From: Candidatus Heimdallarchaeota archaeon
GTDB taxonomy: Archaea > Asgardarchaeota > Heimdallarchaeia > Heimdallarchaeales > Kariarchaeaceae
Assembly: GCA_015522385.1 (NCBI GenBank)
Contig: WAMJ01000265.1
Span: 1 to 47,700 of the forward strand
DNA length: 47,700 bases
Direction of reading: 5' to 3'
Every line of letters begins with the position of its first letter. Positions within the stretch are counted from its first letter, which is position 1. Position numbers and translations under genes: made by a program. Below are positions 25,684 to 34,536 of the stretch, one piece after another. Below the pieces are notes generated by a model. That model did no database searches, was not told where the DNA came from, and worked only from the letters and a program-made list of their open reading frames with translations.

Positions 25684-26392
25684 GTTGGAACAGTGTGACA
25701 ATCGCTGTGATTGCGAAAGTCATGGCCATGAGCATGACCCCGAGGACAATTGCCACCTCGAAGTTTCCTTTGGAAGTCTCGGTAACTATCGCTGTGGTCA
25801 TCACACGGGTCGATCCTTTGATGTTTCCCCCAACAATGAGCAATGCTCCTACCTCACTGAGCGCTCTGCCGAGTGCGGCGATGATTCCCACATAGATCCC
25901 CTGCTTGACCTCCGTGAAGAGGAAGGTATTGATCTGATCTTCAGCTGCTCCGAGTGTCTCGAGGGTGAAGATCACCTCTGAAGAGACATCGGCCACACTA
26001 GATCTGGTGATGCTAAGAACTATAGGAAAGGTCAGGAGGAACTGGGAGAACACCATTATCCATGGGGTGAAGAGAATGTCCACCCAAGCCAGTAGACCCC
26101 TGTTGAAGAAGAGTAAGTAGAGCACGAGACCAAGTACTACTGGTGGTGTGCCGACCATGGTGTTCAAGACTGTTATGAAGAGTCTTGATTCGTTCAACCT
26201 CGACCGTGCGATCTTAATTCCAAGTGGTATTCCAATCAGGGATGAGATGGAGACAGCGGTGCCCGATACAAGGATCGTAAGTACGATGATGCCCACCGTG
26301 TCGTTCGATCCTGATATTAGGTCTGCGATGAGGTTGAATGGATCTGTCACCAAGATGTTACCTGTCCAGCGGGATAAATAGTTGTTCGTCAT
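25664..26392 (-). CDS. tupB: Tungstate ABC transporter permease
   Basis: A 242-residue integral membrane permease with about five to six helices. The cytoplasmic loop between helices reads LETLGAAEDQINTF, followed by AALGRALSEVGALLIVGGN, the EAA-like contact with the ATPase, in the form typical of TupB/WtpB tungstate permeases. It transports tungstate (or molybdate) with TupA and TupC. The ATG overlaps the tupA end by 35 bp; TTG at 26353 or GTG at 26350, just past the tupA stop, are alternative starts. Tungsten would serve W-pterin oxidoreductases, none of which is in the window. Confidence 0.9.
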   Translation of the reverse strand: MTNNYLSRWTGNILVTDPFNLIADLISGSNDTVGIIVLTILVSGTAVSISSLIGIPLGIKIARSRLNESRLFITVLNTMVGTPPVVLGLVLYLLFFNRGLLAWVDILFTPWIMVFSQFLLTFPIVLSITRSSVADVSSEVIFTLETLGAAEDQINTFLFTEVKQGIYVGIIAALGRALSEVGALLIVGGNIKGSTRVMTTAIVTETSKGNFEVAIVLGVMLMAMTFAITAIVTLFQLRSDEK

Positions 26393-27197
26393 TTACACGG
26401 TATGATGACACAATATCGTCCGAGTTTAAGAGGAATTGACGGAATTCCATACTCAAATCATAGTTCACGGAGTATTTGTCCGGATTCACTGCTATGAATG
26501 AGTAGGGATTGTACAGGAGGTCGTCTTTGCTCTGGAAGATGGGGACAAGATCCAAGGTGTCCTTGAAGTTGGTGTATGTTCCCAGATCTGAGATTGTATA
26601 TCCCTCCAGTTCCGAGGCTGTTCTTAGTGTGGAGCTCATTCCACTTCCTGTCTCGAGGTACCATGTGAGATCGGTGCTCACCGAGAGGTTGATGCTATCC
26701 CATATTTGAAGCTCTTTGACATGAGTCCCCGAACCATCACCTCGCGAGACGAATGGATGGTCGAAACTCGAGTTGTTGTAAATCATCGAGAATGACCGTC
26801 CTACTGACTCGTTGTTCACAGCACCTGCGGGGTCACTCTCTGGACCCACGAGGAGAAAGTAGTTATACCAGAGGGTTGTCCTGTTGACCCCGAACCCGTC
26901 ATTGACAAACTCCTTTTCGAGGTCGGGTGCATGTACGATCACCGCATCCACACTACCGTCCCTTGCTAACTGCAAAGCCGCTCCAGTTCCTTTGGCAAGG
27001 ATCTCAACTTTGATGTTTCGTCCAGCGGTGAACCTTTCTACCAGCATGTCAAGTAATCCTGTATTGTCGACCGAAGTCGTAGTTGCCAGTCTCAGGGTCT
27101 CGGGTTTCTGGTTGAAGATGACAAAGACATAGATCCCAGAGATGCCGATGACCGAAACTGATGCCAAGACAAATAGTAGCTTGTGGAACTTCTTCAC
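26358..27197 (-). CDS. tupA: Tungstate ABC transporter substrate-binding protein
   Basis: A 279-residue extracytoplasmic binding protein. The N-terminal hydrophobic helix (LLFVLASVSVIGISGIYVFVI) has no lipobox cysteine, so it probably stays membrane-anchored. The oxyanion-binding signature LRLATTTSVDNTGLLD follows at residues 35-50, and SRGDGSGTH and GMSSTLRTASE are further TupA motifs. It captures tungstate outside the membrane and passes it to TupB. A TATA-like GTATAAATTT at 27220-27229 read on the minus strand is about 29 bp before the ATG. The gene order tupA-tupB is standard, while tupC lies divergently. Confidence 0.92.
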   Translation of the reverse strand: MKKFHKLLFVLASVSVIGISGIYVFVIFNQKPETLRLATTTSVDNTGLLDMLVERFTAGRNIKVEILAKGTGAALQLARDGSVDAVIVHAPDLEKEFVNDGFGVNRTTLWYNYFLLVGPESDPAGAVNNESVGRSFSMIYNNSSFDHPFVSRGDGSGTHVKELQIWDSINLSVSTDLTWYLETGSGMSSTLRTASELEGYTISDLGTYTNFKDTLDLVPIFQSKDDLLYNPYSFIAVNPDKYSVNYDLSMEFRQFLLNSDDIVSSYRVNDEQLFIPLDR

Positions 27198-27220
27198 AGA
27201 TAAGGTTACAGCGAGTTCCG

Positions 27221-27261
27221 TATAAATTTTAAGATGGGTCTTGCATCGAATTTTTCTTAAG
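27221..27261. promoter_or_regulatory. Divergent promoter region of tupA and tupC
   Basis: Two separate elements are visible. TATAAATTTT at 27221-27230, read on the minus strand, sits about 29 bp before the tupA ATG. A weaker ATTTTTCTTAAG at 27250-27261 sits about 27 bp before the tupC ATG at 27284. No obvious repressor palindrome was seen between them. Confidence 0.4.
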
Positions 27262-27283
27262 GACGTAAGACATTAGGGTGTTG

Positions 27284-28006
27284 ATGAGCCTGCGTGAGGT
27301 ATCCACACATGACCTCTCGGTCACTCTTGATGGGGAGAGGATCATCGACGGAATATCTACCCGTTTCAAGTCCACAGAGGTCACCTGCATAGTTGGTCCT
27401 AATGCTGCAGGGAAATCGGTGTTTACCAAGGCCCTAAGTTTTCTCCTACCTTCGGAGGGAGAGATCATGTGGGATGGCGAAACGATAGACAAAAATCGGT
27501 GCCTTGAACAGCGCAGACGCAGTTCTTACCTCCCTCAGTCCCCCTACTTCTTCAAGGGTGATGTATTATACAACCTCTCAATTCCTTTGATCGTCCGTGG
27601 TGTGAGTAGGAGGGAGTCGTACTCGCTTGTGGAGAAGACGTTAAAGGAATTCAACCTCTCAAAACTGACGAGACAAAACCCACGGAAATTGTCTGGAGGT
27701 CAGAGACAGAAACTGGGAGTGATTCGAGCGATCCTCCCCGATCCCGAACTTCTAATTCTGGATGAACCGACCTCGTCAATTGACTCCGAGTCTAAGATCT
27801 GGATTGAGGAGCAGATCTCATCCTTAAAGACTGAGAAGAACATGTGCCTGATCTGGATCACACATGACCTTCTCCAGGCACAGAGGATATCTGACAAAGT
27901 CTTGGTTATCGAGGGTGGTAAGTTGGTTATTGAAGGTGAGTTCAGCTCGGTGCTATCACACAAGTATTTCGACAATATCAAGAACGGTTTGGCAGCGCTG
28001 GTCTAG
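27284..28006 (+). CDS. tupC: Tungstate ABC transporter ATP-binding protein
   Basis: A 240-residue ABC ATPase: Walker A GPNAAGKS, Q-loop LPQSPYFF, signature LSGGQRQK, Walker B LLILDEPTSSID and switch histidine WITHD. It should drive TupB; the assignment rests on the divergent tupAB genes and its small single-domain size. The start is taken at the ATG at 27284, although GTG at 27278 and TTG at 27281 are in frame. Its stop TAG overlaps the convergent Lrp-like gene so that both stop codons share the palindrome CTAG. Confidence 0.85.
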   Translation: MSLREVSTHDLSVTLDGERIIDGISTRFKSTEVTCIVGPNAAGKSVFTKALSFLLPSEGEIMWDGETIDKNRCLEQRRRSSYLPQSPYFFKGDVLYNLSIPLIVRGVSRRESYSLVEKTLKEFNLSKLTRQNPRKLSGGQRQKLGVIRAILPDPELLILDEPTSSIDSESKIWIEEQISSLKTEKNMCLIWITHDLLQAQRISDKVLVIEGGKLVIEGEFSSVLSHKYFDNIKNGLAALV

Positions 28007-28257
28007 TCCACGACGATCATAGTCCACGTCTCGATCACATCGTCCAGTGCCCTGATCTTGTTTGTGACGAGTGGTCTGAGGTCTTCGTACTTGTCCACCT
28101 CCACCTTCATCACAACGTCCCACTGACCGATAGTGACCTTCCCCTCAAGTGTCTGGGGGAGTTTCAGGATCTCGTTGAGGACACTTTTCTCCTTTCCCAC
28201 CTTCGTGTTCAAGAACACGTATGCATTTGTCGCCTTTTTATCTGACATGGTCTTCAT
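28003..28257 (-). CDS. Stand-alone Lrp/AsnC ligand-binding (RAM) domain protein
   Basis: An 84-residue protein consisting only of the alpha-beta RAM domain found at the C-terminus of Lrp/AsnC regulators: NAYVFLNTKVGKEKSVLNEI, TIGQWDVVMKVEVDKYEDL and IETWTMIVVD. It lacks a DNA-binding domain. Such solo domains form oligomers that bind amino acids or modulate full-length Lrp proteins. The sequence carries a glycine and aspartate at the usual ligand loop (GQWD). A TATA-like AAGTTAAAAT at 28291-28282 lies 28 bp before the ATG. It converges with tupC. Confidence 0.88.
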   Translation of the reverse strand: MKTMSDKKATNAYVFLNTKVGKEKSVLNEILKLPQTLEGKVTIGQWDVVMKVEVDKYEDLRPLVTNKIRALDDVIETWTMIVVD

Positions 28258-28363
28258 TGCTCTCCTGTGCTCTCTCCGATTTTAACTTTGTTATCGGGAA
28301 TCAGCGGGAAATATCTGTTCAAATATCGGTGGATTGGACTCTGTCAGTGAGATGGAAGTTAGT

Positions 28364-28373
28364 CATTTAAAAG
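28364..28373 (+). promoter_or_regulatory. TATA box of the cdc48 gene
   Basis: CATTTAAAAG is centred about 33 bp before the ATG at 28401, so the 5' leader is at most a few nucleotides. Confidence 0.45.
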
Positions 28374-28400
28374 TAGAATGCCCCTATTTAGAATAGAAAT

Positions 28401-30614
28401 ATGTCAAACCCCAAGCCAGACGATGATCCGCGACCCTATGTCGAACTCAGAGTCGTGGAATCAAAGCAAAGAGATGTTATCAAGGGTAAAATCAGACTTG
28501 ATACTGCAGATATGAAAAGTATAGGTATATCTACTGGCGATATCGTTGAGATCGAAGGAAAGCGGATGACAGCTGCTATCGCTTGGCCCGCGTACCCAGA
28601 AGATGTCAAGAAGAACATCATCAGGATGGATGGTGTGATCAGGAAGAACTGTGGGGTTTCTATCAGTGACAAGGTCAAGATCAGGAAGGCCAACCACAAG
28701 AATGCGACCCACGTTGTCCTTGCTCCTGGTCAGATGAACATTAACCTCGACTACGGTTTCGAGGCATTCGTCAAGCAGAGGTTAGTGGGACAACCTGTTT
28801 CAGAGAAGGATACAGTGATGATTCCTGTTCTTGGTAGAGCGATGCCCTTTGTTGTCGCTTCATGCAAACCTTCGGGAATTGTTGTGATCACCCCCGAGAC
28901 CCAAGTAGAGGTGACGGACAAGCCAATAGAGGACAAAATCGGGAGTAGACCCCGGATCTCGTACGAGGATGTCGGAGGTCTTTTCGAGATTATCCAGAAG
29001 GTTCGAGAGATGGTCGAACTTCCCCTAAAGCACCCCGAACTCTTTGAGAAATTGGGGATCGATCCCCCCAAGGGTGTTCTGATGCACGGGCCTCCTGGCG
29101 TGGGTAAAACTCTCATCGCTAGAGCTGTAGCCAACGAGTCACAGGCCCACTTCATCACACTCAACGGTCCAGAGATCATGTCGAAGTATTACGGAGAGAG
29201 TGAACAGAGGCTCAGGACTATCTTCAGGGAGGCACAGGAGAAGGCCCCTACAATCATCTTCATCGATGAGATCGACGCTATCTCTCCCAAGAGAGATGAG
29301 ACTGCCGGAGAGGTTGAAAGAAGAGTTGTCGCCCAGATGCTCTCCTCCATGGACGGGATCACCAGCAGGGGACAAGTTATTGTCATAGCTGCTACAAATC
29401 GTCCCAACGCCATTGATCCTGCCCTGAGAAGACCGGGTAGATTCGACCGTGAAATAGAGATTGGTGTCCCCAGTGCAGATGGTCGGTATGAGATACTGCA
29501 GATTCACACCCGAGGTATGCCTCTTGCAGATGATGTGGATCTCAGGGAGATCGCAGACACCACCCACGGGATGGTTGGAGCCGACCTCATGGCACTCGCC
29601 CGGGAGGCAGCCATGCATACTCTTCGGAGGTTCCTTCCCGAGATCGACCTCGACGAGGACACCATCCCCAGTGAAGTTCTTGACCGGATGGAGGTCACCC
29701 ACAACGACTTCAACCTAGCCCAGAAGGACGTCCAACCCTCCGCTCTTAGAGAGGTCTTCATTGAGGTTCCCGACGTGAAATACGAGAATATCGGTGGGCT
29801 GGAGCAGGTAATTGAGCAGCTTAAAGAGTCGGTCGAATGGCCGATCAAGACCCCCGAGTCATTCGAGAGAATGGGCATTACTCCCCCGAGAGGTATCTTG
29901 CTTTACGGGCCACCCGGTACAGGTAAGACCATGCTCGCCAAGGCAGTGGCCAATGAGTCCGAGGCGAACTTCATCTCGATCAAGGGTCCCGAACTCCTCT
30001 CGAAGTGGGTCGGAGAGTCGGAGAAAGCAGTCCGTGAGATCTTCAGGAAGGCAAGGCAGGCGGGCCCCGCTGTGATCTTTTTCGACGAGATCGACTCGAT
30101 TACTCCCCGGAGGGGTGCAAGCTCCGACTCATCCGTCACCGAGCGGGTGATCTCACAGTTCCTCACCGAGATAGATGGTCTAGAGACTCTGAACGATGTC
30201 GTGATTATGGCTGGGACAAATCGTCCTGACATCGTCGATCCTGCCCTGCTGAGACCCGGTAGATTCGATCGGTTAGTCTACGTCCCTGCTCCATCGTTCG
30301 AGGGTAGGAAGGACATCCTTGATATTTACACCCGGAAGATGCCACTTGGTGATGATGTTGATCTCGAGGTGATTGCCAAGGGACTTGAGGGCTATGTTGG
30401 TTCTGATATTGAGGCTCTTTGTCGAGAGGCTGGTATACAGGCACTGAGGGAGGACATTAACTGCAAGGTCGTGGAGCAGAGGCACTTCCTAGCTGCCAAG
30501 GCAACGATTCATGCTACGATGAATCCACAGGCAGTTCAGTACTACGACAACCTTGAGAAGACACTCAAGACTCAGCACTCGCGTCCAGCAATGCGCTCGA
30601 TGGACTTCGAGTAG
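28401..30614 (+). CDS. cdc48: Cdc48/VCP-type AAA ATPase
   Basis: A 737-residue double-ring AAA ATPase that unfolds and extracts proteins. The N-domain (residues 1-190) begins with the double-psi barrel ([19 protein letters not shown]). D1 has Walker A GPPGVGKT (230-237) and Walker [11 protein letters not shown] (285-294). D2 has Walker A GPPGTGKT (503-510) and Walker [11 protein letters not shown] (558-567). Both have the arginine-finger region [10 protein letters not shown] or RPGRFDRLV. The C-terminus ends RSMDFE, without a clear proteasome-docking HbYX tail. It is the main archaeal unfoldase, acting with the proteasome in the cytosol. It is flanked by long promoter and T-rich regions, so it is probably monocistronic. 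Confidence 0.97.
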   Translation: MSNPKPDDDPRPYVELRVVESKQRDVIKGKIRLDTADMKSIGISTGDIVEIEGKRMTAAIAWPAYPEDVKKNIIRMDGVIRKNCGVSISDKVKIRKANHKNATHVVLAPGQMNINLDYGFEAFVKQRLVGQPVSEKDTVMIPVLGRAMPFVVASCKPSGIVVITPETQVEVTDKPIEDKIGSRPRISYEDVGGLFEIIQKVREMVELPLKHPELFEKLGIDPPKGVLMHGPPGVGKTLIARAVANESQAHFITLNGPEIMSKYYGESEQRLRTIFREAQEKAPTIIFIDEIDAISPKRDETAGEVERRVVAQMLSSMDGITSRGQVIVIAATNRPNAIDPALRRPGRFDREIEIGVPSADGRYEILQIHTRGMPLADDVDLREIADTTHGMVGADLMALAREAAMHTLRRFLPEIDLDEDTIPSEVLDRMEVTHNDFNLAQKDVQPSALREVFIEVPDVKYENIGGLEQVIEQLKESVEWPIKTPESFERMGITPPRGILLYGPPGTGKTMLAKAVANESEANFISIKGPELLSKWVGESEKAVREIFRKARQAGPAVIFFDEIDSITPRRGASSDSSVTERVISQFLTEIDGLETLNDVVIMAGTNRPDIVDPALLRPGRFDRLVYVPAPSFEGRKDILDIYTRKMPLGDDVDLEVIAKGLEGYVGSDIEALCREAGIQALREDINCKVVEQRHFLAAKATIHATMNPQAVQYYDNLEKTLKTQHSRPAMRSMDFE

Positions 30615-30840
30615 ATCGCGAATCTTTCGAGTTTTATCCGACTTAGAACTATTATATGTAAAGAAATCCTCTGTGTTTTTCTTCTTATCTTTATAGTGAG
30701 CAATTCTCCGATTAATCTTCCTCTTTTCCGAATATTACTATATGGAGTAATAATATTTCACATGATTTATTAATGATACTAGACACTTTGAGAATATAAA
30801 CCCAAGTCGTTTGGGATTAAATCAAAGGATGTAATGTTTA
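30615..30840 (+). other. Intergenic region with T-rich tract and FNR-gene promoter
   Basis: After cdc48, T-rich sequence at 30672-30692 could act as an intrinsic terminator. A TATA-like GAATATAAAC at 30792-30801 stands in front of the oxidoreductase gene. No coding frame is visible. Confidence 0.4.
30801..30815. promoter_or_regulatory. Candidate operator palindrome
   Basis: CCCAA-GTCGT-TTGGG lies directly downstream of the TATA-like element and about 25 bp before the ATG at 30841. A repressor bound here would cover the transcription start. Confidence 0.35.
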
Positions 30841-31620
30841 ATGTCAGAAATGGAGCGTCCCACCACACCCCGTAAAAGAGACAGACCAAGAGCAATAAAA
30901 TGGGAAACTGAATTACTCGAGATTATCGAGGAGTCACCCGACGTCAAGACCTTCCGATTCGAGAAACCCGAAGGATGGACTTTCATCCCCGGGCAGTTCG
31001 TTATGGTGTTCTTCCCCGATGTGTTCGGAAAGAAGAACAGGGCATACTCAATCGCTTCTTCCCCTAACTCCCCCTACATCGACTTGACAATCAAGCTGTA
31101 CGGGGTCTTCACTCACCACATGTGGACTCTCAAGGAGGGGTCCTCATGGACACTGAGGGGTCCGTATGGGCACTTCTACATGGACATGAACAGGAAAAAT
31201 GACATCATCCTCATCGGAGCAGGTGTGGGGATCACCCCGCTGATGTCAATGCTTAGATGGTCCACTGAGGAGAAGATTGACCGGAGGTTCCTCCTGATCT
31301 ACTCCAATAAGACCCCAAGGGATATCGTCTTCAATGAGGAGATCCAGATGATCCAAAAAGCGAACCCAAATGTCAAGGTAGTCCACACCCTCACAAGATT
31401 GCACAACGTCCCTGAGCCTATCCGTGATGCTTGGCCAGGTCTTAGAGGAAGGATCTCTGCCGACATGATTAGGGAGCAGGTAAGTGAGTGGCAGAAGGAG
31501 GGCGCAGAGAGGGCAACCGTCTTTGGATGTGGTCCCGCTGCAATGCTCACCTCGATGGAGGAGGTCATGCTCGAGCTGGGTTGGCCCAAAGAGGAAATCC
31601 ACTACGAGAAATTCTGGTAA
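30841..31620 (+). CDS. FNR-family FAD/NAD(P)-binding oxidoreductase
   Basis: A 259-residue soluble flavoprotein of the ferredoxin-NADP reductase fold. The FAD-binding signature is RAYSIASSP (about residue 68), with PGQFVMVFF in the flavin barrel. The nicotinamide domain has GAGVGITPLMSMLR and ends FGCGPAAMLTSMEEVM. It probably shuttles electrons between NAD(P)H and an iron-sulfur or heme partner; no cysteine cluster or fused ferredoxin is present. The N-terminal 18 residues are basic. The specific partner is unknown. A single-gene unit with a possible operator before it. Confidence 0.88.
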   Translation: MSEMERPTTPRKRDRPRAIKWETELLEIIEESPDVKTFRFEKPEGWTFIPGQFVMVFFPDVFGKKNRAYSIASSPNSPYIDLTIKLYGVFTHHMWTLKEGSSWTLRGPYGHFYMDMNRKNDIILIGAGVGITPLMSMLRWSTEEKIDRRFLLIYSNKTPRDIVFNEEIQMIQKANPNVKVVHTLTRLHNVPEPIRDAWPGLRGRISADMIREQVSEWQKEGAERATVFGCGPAAMLTSMEEVMLELGWPKEEIHYEKFW

Positions 31621-31680
31621 GCAATCTTCCTACTGACTTAGACAAACTTATTATCCCATTTTCCAATCTTCAAATTATAG

Positions 31681-32520
31681 ATGGTTAGAATAATTGTAGA
31701 CAGTGCCACTGATCTACCCGAGACCCTCAAGTACGAGTACAATCTTAACCCCGTACCAACTCGTGTCAGATTCGGGGACGAGATCTACAAAGTCGGTGTG
31801 GATATGGATGACAATATGTTCTACGAGCTCCTCCCGAGATCCCCGTACTTTCCGAAAACCGTGAATGCCCCTCCTCGGGACTTCTACAGAGTGTTCACAC
31901 AGAGCAATGAGGAGACCATCTATCTATCCATCTCGCGGAAACTCTCCAAGTACTACGAGTCCGCTCTGCTGGCTAAGACAAGTTTCAATCTAGACCACGT
32001 GACGATATATGACACGAACTCGCTCTCAATGGTTACGGGTATGATGGCAATTACTGCTGTGAGGATGTCCCGTATGGGGTATTCGAAGAGCGAAATCCTC
32101 AACGTCATGGATCAGATGAAGGAACGCAGTGTCATCTACATAGCTGTCCCGACGTTACAGTACCTCTTTGTCAGCGGACGGGTGAACCGAGCACAGATGA
32201 TCAGTGGGTCACTTCTCCGTATCAAACCTATCCTCCGTGTTTTCAATGGTGTAATAGAGAGTGCAAGCAGAGCACGAGGACTTCCAAAGGCGATTGCCTC
32301 CATCCCCTCCCTTCTCGAAAATGATTTCAGCCGCAATGAAGAGATCATGCTTACTGTCCTACATTCGAACAACCTTGACGGTGCTACTGATCTAGCTCGA
32401 AGACTGCTTGACCGTTTCTCCGTCTCCGAGCACTTCGAGACAAGGATTGGGAGTTCTGTCGGCGCCAACATCGGTCCCGGAGCCGTCGGAATCGCTGCAG
32501 TACCTGCAGTGAAGTTCTAG
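31681..32520 (+). CDS. DegV family protein
   Basis: A 279-residue protein with the DegV fold, which in bacteria (FakB) holds a fatty acid. It has the N-terminal IIVDSATDLPE, the TIYLSISRKLSKYYESA segment and the internal TLQYLFVSGRVNRA, and ends in VGANIGPGAVGIAAVP, where the glycine-proline loop GPG is characteristic. In bacteria FakB presents the fatty acid to the kinase FakA; no fakA is visible here and archaeal membranes lack fatty-acid phospholipids, so the ligand is open. It is followed 10 bp later by pelota on the same strand. ACTTATTA at 31647-31654 may be its TATA box. Confidence 0.9.
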   Translation: MVRIIVDSATDLPETLKYEYNLNPVPTRVRFGDEIYKVGVDMDDNMFYELLPRSPYFPKTVNAPPRDFYRVFTQSNEETIYLSISRKLSKYYESALLAKTSFNLDHVTIYDTNSLSMVTGMMAITAVRMSRMGYSKSEILNVMDQMKERSVIYIAVPTLQYLFVSGRVNRAQMISGSLLRIKPILRVFNGVIESASRARGLPKAIASIPSLLENDFSRNEEIMLTVLHSNNLDGATDLARRLLDRFSVSEHFETRIGSSVGANIGPGAVGIAAVPAVKF

Positions 32521-32530
32521 GTGCAGTCAC

Positions 32531-33580
32531 TTGAAGCTCAAGTTTGGAAAATCATCCGTTACCGTCACTATCGAGGATGAGGAGGACATGTACACCCTCT
32601 ACCGCTTCCTAAGACCCGGGGACCTTGTGGGATCCAAGACCAGCCGGAGAATCAAGGGTGACGAGGAGGGGTCGAAGAGTAGTAGGCAGTTGGTCTACAT
32701 CGAGATCCAGGTCGAGAAGGTCTCGTTCTTTGGGTTCTCTGAAGCTCTCAGGATTAGCGGGAGGATCACGCAGTCTTCAGAGAGCTCGATAACCCTTAAC
32801 AGCTACCATTCCTTAAAGGTTGGTCTACACCAGCAGTTGAGCATCAGCACGGAGGGAAGGCACCCCTCTGATTTCGATATGCTGAAGGAGAGGCAGGTCG
32901 GAGACAGGACGGGTAGGGTAATAGTCGTGATAGACGACGACGAGGTCCATGTCTATGCCGTGGGGACGAGAGCAACTAAACTCCTTGTTGAGATCACCCC
33001 CTCAATCACGAGGAAGGGCTCTGATGCCAAGCAGTACGAGATGGGTCTGCTGGAGTTCTTCGGTGACATCCTGCACTTCCTCCACGACTACTCGAAGGAG
33101 TCTAACATCGATGAGCTGATCGTAGCTGGACCTGGCTTCACAAAGGACAGGTTCATGGATTTTCTCAAGGAGCGCAACACCGATCTCTCGAAGATCACGA
33201 GGATGGTCGAGGTCAACGGAACTGGAAGACGCGGACTTCTGGAGGTCGTCCGTGACCACTTAGGGAGTACTGACGCTGGCAGGGAGGCTCTTCTGATCCA
33301 CCGAGCGATGGAGAACCTTGCCAAGGGTAATGACAAGACGCTGTACGGGATGGACGAGATTATGGAGGTGATTGAGAGCGGGGCGATTGAGAGTCTGTTG
33401 ATCCTCGACGAGCTTTTGTACGAGTCAGTAGAGAGGAGGGCAGAGATTGATGAGATCTCCTCCAAGGTAAGGAATTTCGGGGGAAAAGTCTACCTCATCT
33501 CCTCACGTCATCCCGGTGGTGAGCAGATCAAGGGTCTGGGAGGTATTGTCGCCCTTCTCCGATATCCCATCCAATTTTGA
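32531..33580 (+). CDS. pelA: Pelota (Dom34) mRNA surveillance factor
   Basis: A 349-residue homologue of Dom34/pelota, which enters stalled ribosomes with aIF-like GTPases and ABCE1 to release them. The N-terminal Sm-like domain begins MKLKFGKSSVTVTIED and includes YTLYRFLRPGDLV. The central domain has RVIVVIDDDEVHVYAV, and the C-terminal L7Ae-like part has LILDELLYESV and a final FGGKVYLISSRHPGGEQIKGLGG. As expected it lacks the GGQ motif of eRF1. Initiation is at a TTG 10 bp after the degV stop, so the two genes are probably co-transcribed. Confidence 0.95.
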   Translation: MKLKFGKSSVTVTIEDEEDMYTLYRFLRPGDLVGSKTSRRIKGDEEGSKSSRQLVYIEIQVEKVSFFGFSEALRISGRITQSSESSITLNSYHSLKVGLHQQLSISTEGRHPSDFDMLKERQVGDRTGRVIVVIDDDEVHVYAVGTRATKLLVEITPSITRKGSDAKQYEMGLLEFFGDILHFLHDYSKESNIDELIVAGPGFTKDRFMDFLKERNTDLSKITRMVEVNGTGRRGLLEVVRDHLGSTDAGREALLIHRAMENLAKGNDKTLYGMDEIMEVIESGAIESLLILDELLYESVERRAEIDEISSKVRNFGGKVYLISSRHPGGEQIKGLGGIVALLRYPIQF

Positions 33581-33641
33581 TAATAATCCTTATCTTTTAG
33601 ACAACATTAATTAACTAAATCGGGGGATATGGGTATAATCT

Positions 33642-34499
33642 ATGGTCACGAAGAATGACGAGCTCCTCTCTCAGATTAGGGGGATCGTGGAGGACGTCCT
33701 TAACGAGAAATTGACCCCACTGAAGGATGATGTAGATGACCTCATGGAGACCTACACCAAGGATCTTAGATTGACCTATCTCAATTCCGTTGCGAGGTTG
33801 CTCGAGCAGGAGGCTCACCAACTCGTCGACAGCTTCAAGTGCAGTTACCATCCACAGACGGGAACACACTGCAAGACATGGGTGAAGGATCACGTCTCCA
33901 TGTACGCCAATGCTCTAGAGTTGGGGGACTTTCCCTACGCATTCTCCCTCCTCGAAGAGTTCCTCAAGATCTCCCAGAAAAACGTAGAGGACGATGATAA
34001 GAACCCCTCGTGCACCAAAGACTGGGAGCAGATAGGTGTCGTCCTCAAGAGGCACTACGAGTTCGTCAAGGACATCGGTAGCCTGTTCCTCAAGCAACCT
34101 GTGCCCAACACGATCACCGATGTCGAGGTCCACGCGGACAAGCTCTATGAGATGTTCGTTTCACCCCTTTCCCACCCGCTGAGAATAAAGATCATCTCCT
34201 CTCTCACGCACAGTTCCAAGCGCTTCACCGCCCTGAAGAAGGAACTGGAGGTGAAGAACACGGGGTTGCTCGTGCACCACCTCAAACCTCTCACCGATGC
34301 GGGGATCATTGCGCAGTACCTCAAGAAGGAGTACTATCTCACGGACTTCGGGCACTCGGTAGCTAGGATACTAGCCCAGGCACAGACCACCTTTCTTCCT
34401 TCCACCCCCGTGAGGGTGGAGATGAGACCATCGGTTACAAATGAACCCGAGAGACCCAAGGTGGTAAAGACCCTGCCGGTTGTAAACGACAAGACCTAA
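33642..34499 (+). CDS. ArsR-type winged-helix regulator with N-terminal helical domain
   Basis: A 285-residue protein. The first 60 residues are a coiled-coil-like helix (IVEDVLNEKLTPLKDDVDDL). A helical middle contains Cys and His residues (SFKCSYHPQTGTHCKTWV), which could bind a metal but are not a known motif. Residues about 170-245 are the winged helix: FVSPLSHPLRIKIISSLT, SKRFTALKKELEVKNTGLLV, and AGIIAQYLKKEYYLTDFG as the wing. The last 35 residues are proline-rich and disordered. It may regulate the neighbouring HMG-CoA reductase gene; this is only positional. TATA-like ACATTAATTAAC at 33603-33614. Confidence 0.8.
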   Translation: MVTKNDELLSQIRGIVEDVLNEKLTPLKDDVDDLMETYTKDLRLTYLNSVARLLEQEAHQLVDSFKCSYHPQTGTHCKTWVKDHVSMYANALELGDFPYAFSLLEEFLKISQKNVEDDDKNPSCTKDWEQIGVVLKRHYEFVKDIGSLFLKQPVPNTITDVEVHADKLYEMFVSPLSHPLRIKIISSLTHSSKRFTALKKELEVKNTGLLVHHLKPLTDAGIIAQYLKKEYYLTDFGHSVARILAQAQTTFLPSTPVRVEMRPSVTNEPERPKVVKTLPVVNDKT

Positions 34500-34536
34500 T
34501 CCCTAGATTAAAGAAGGACTAAAGATTGCCCTAAGT

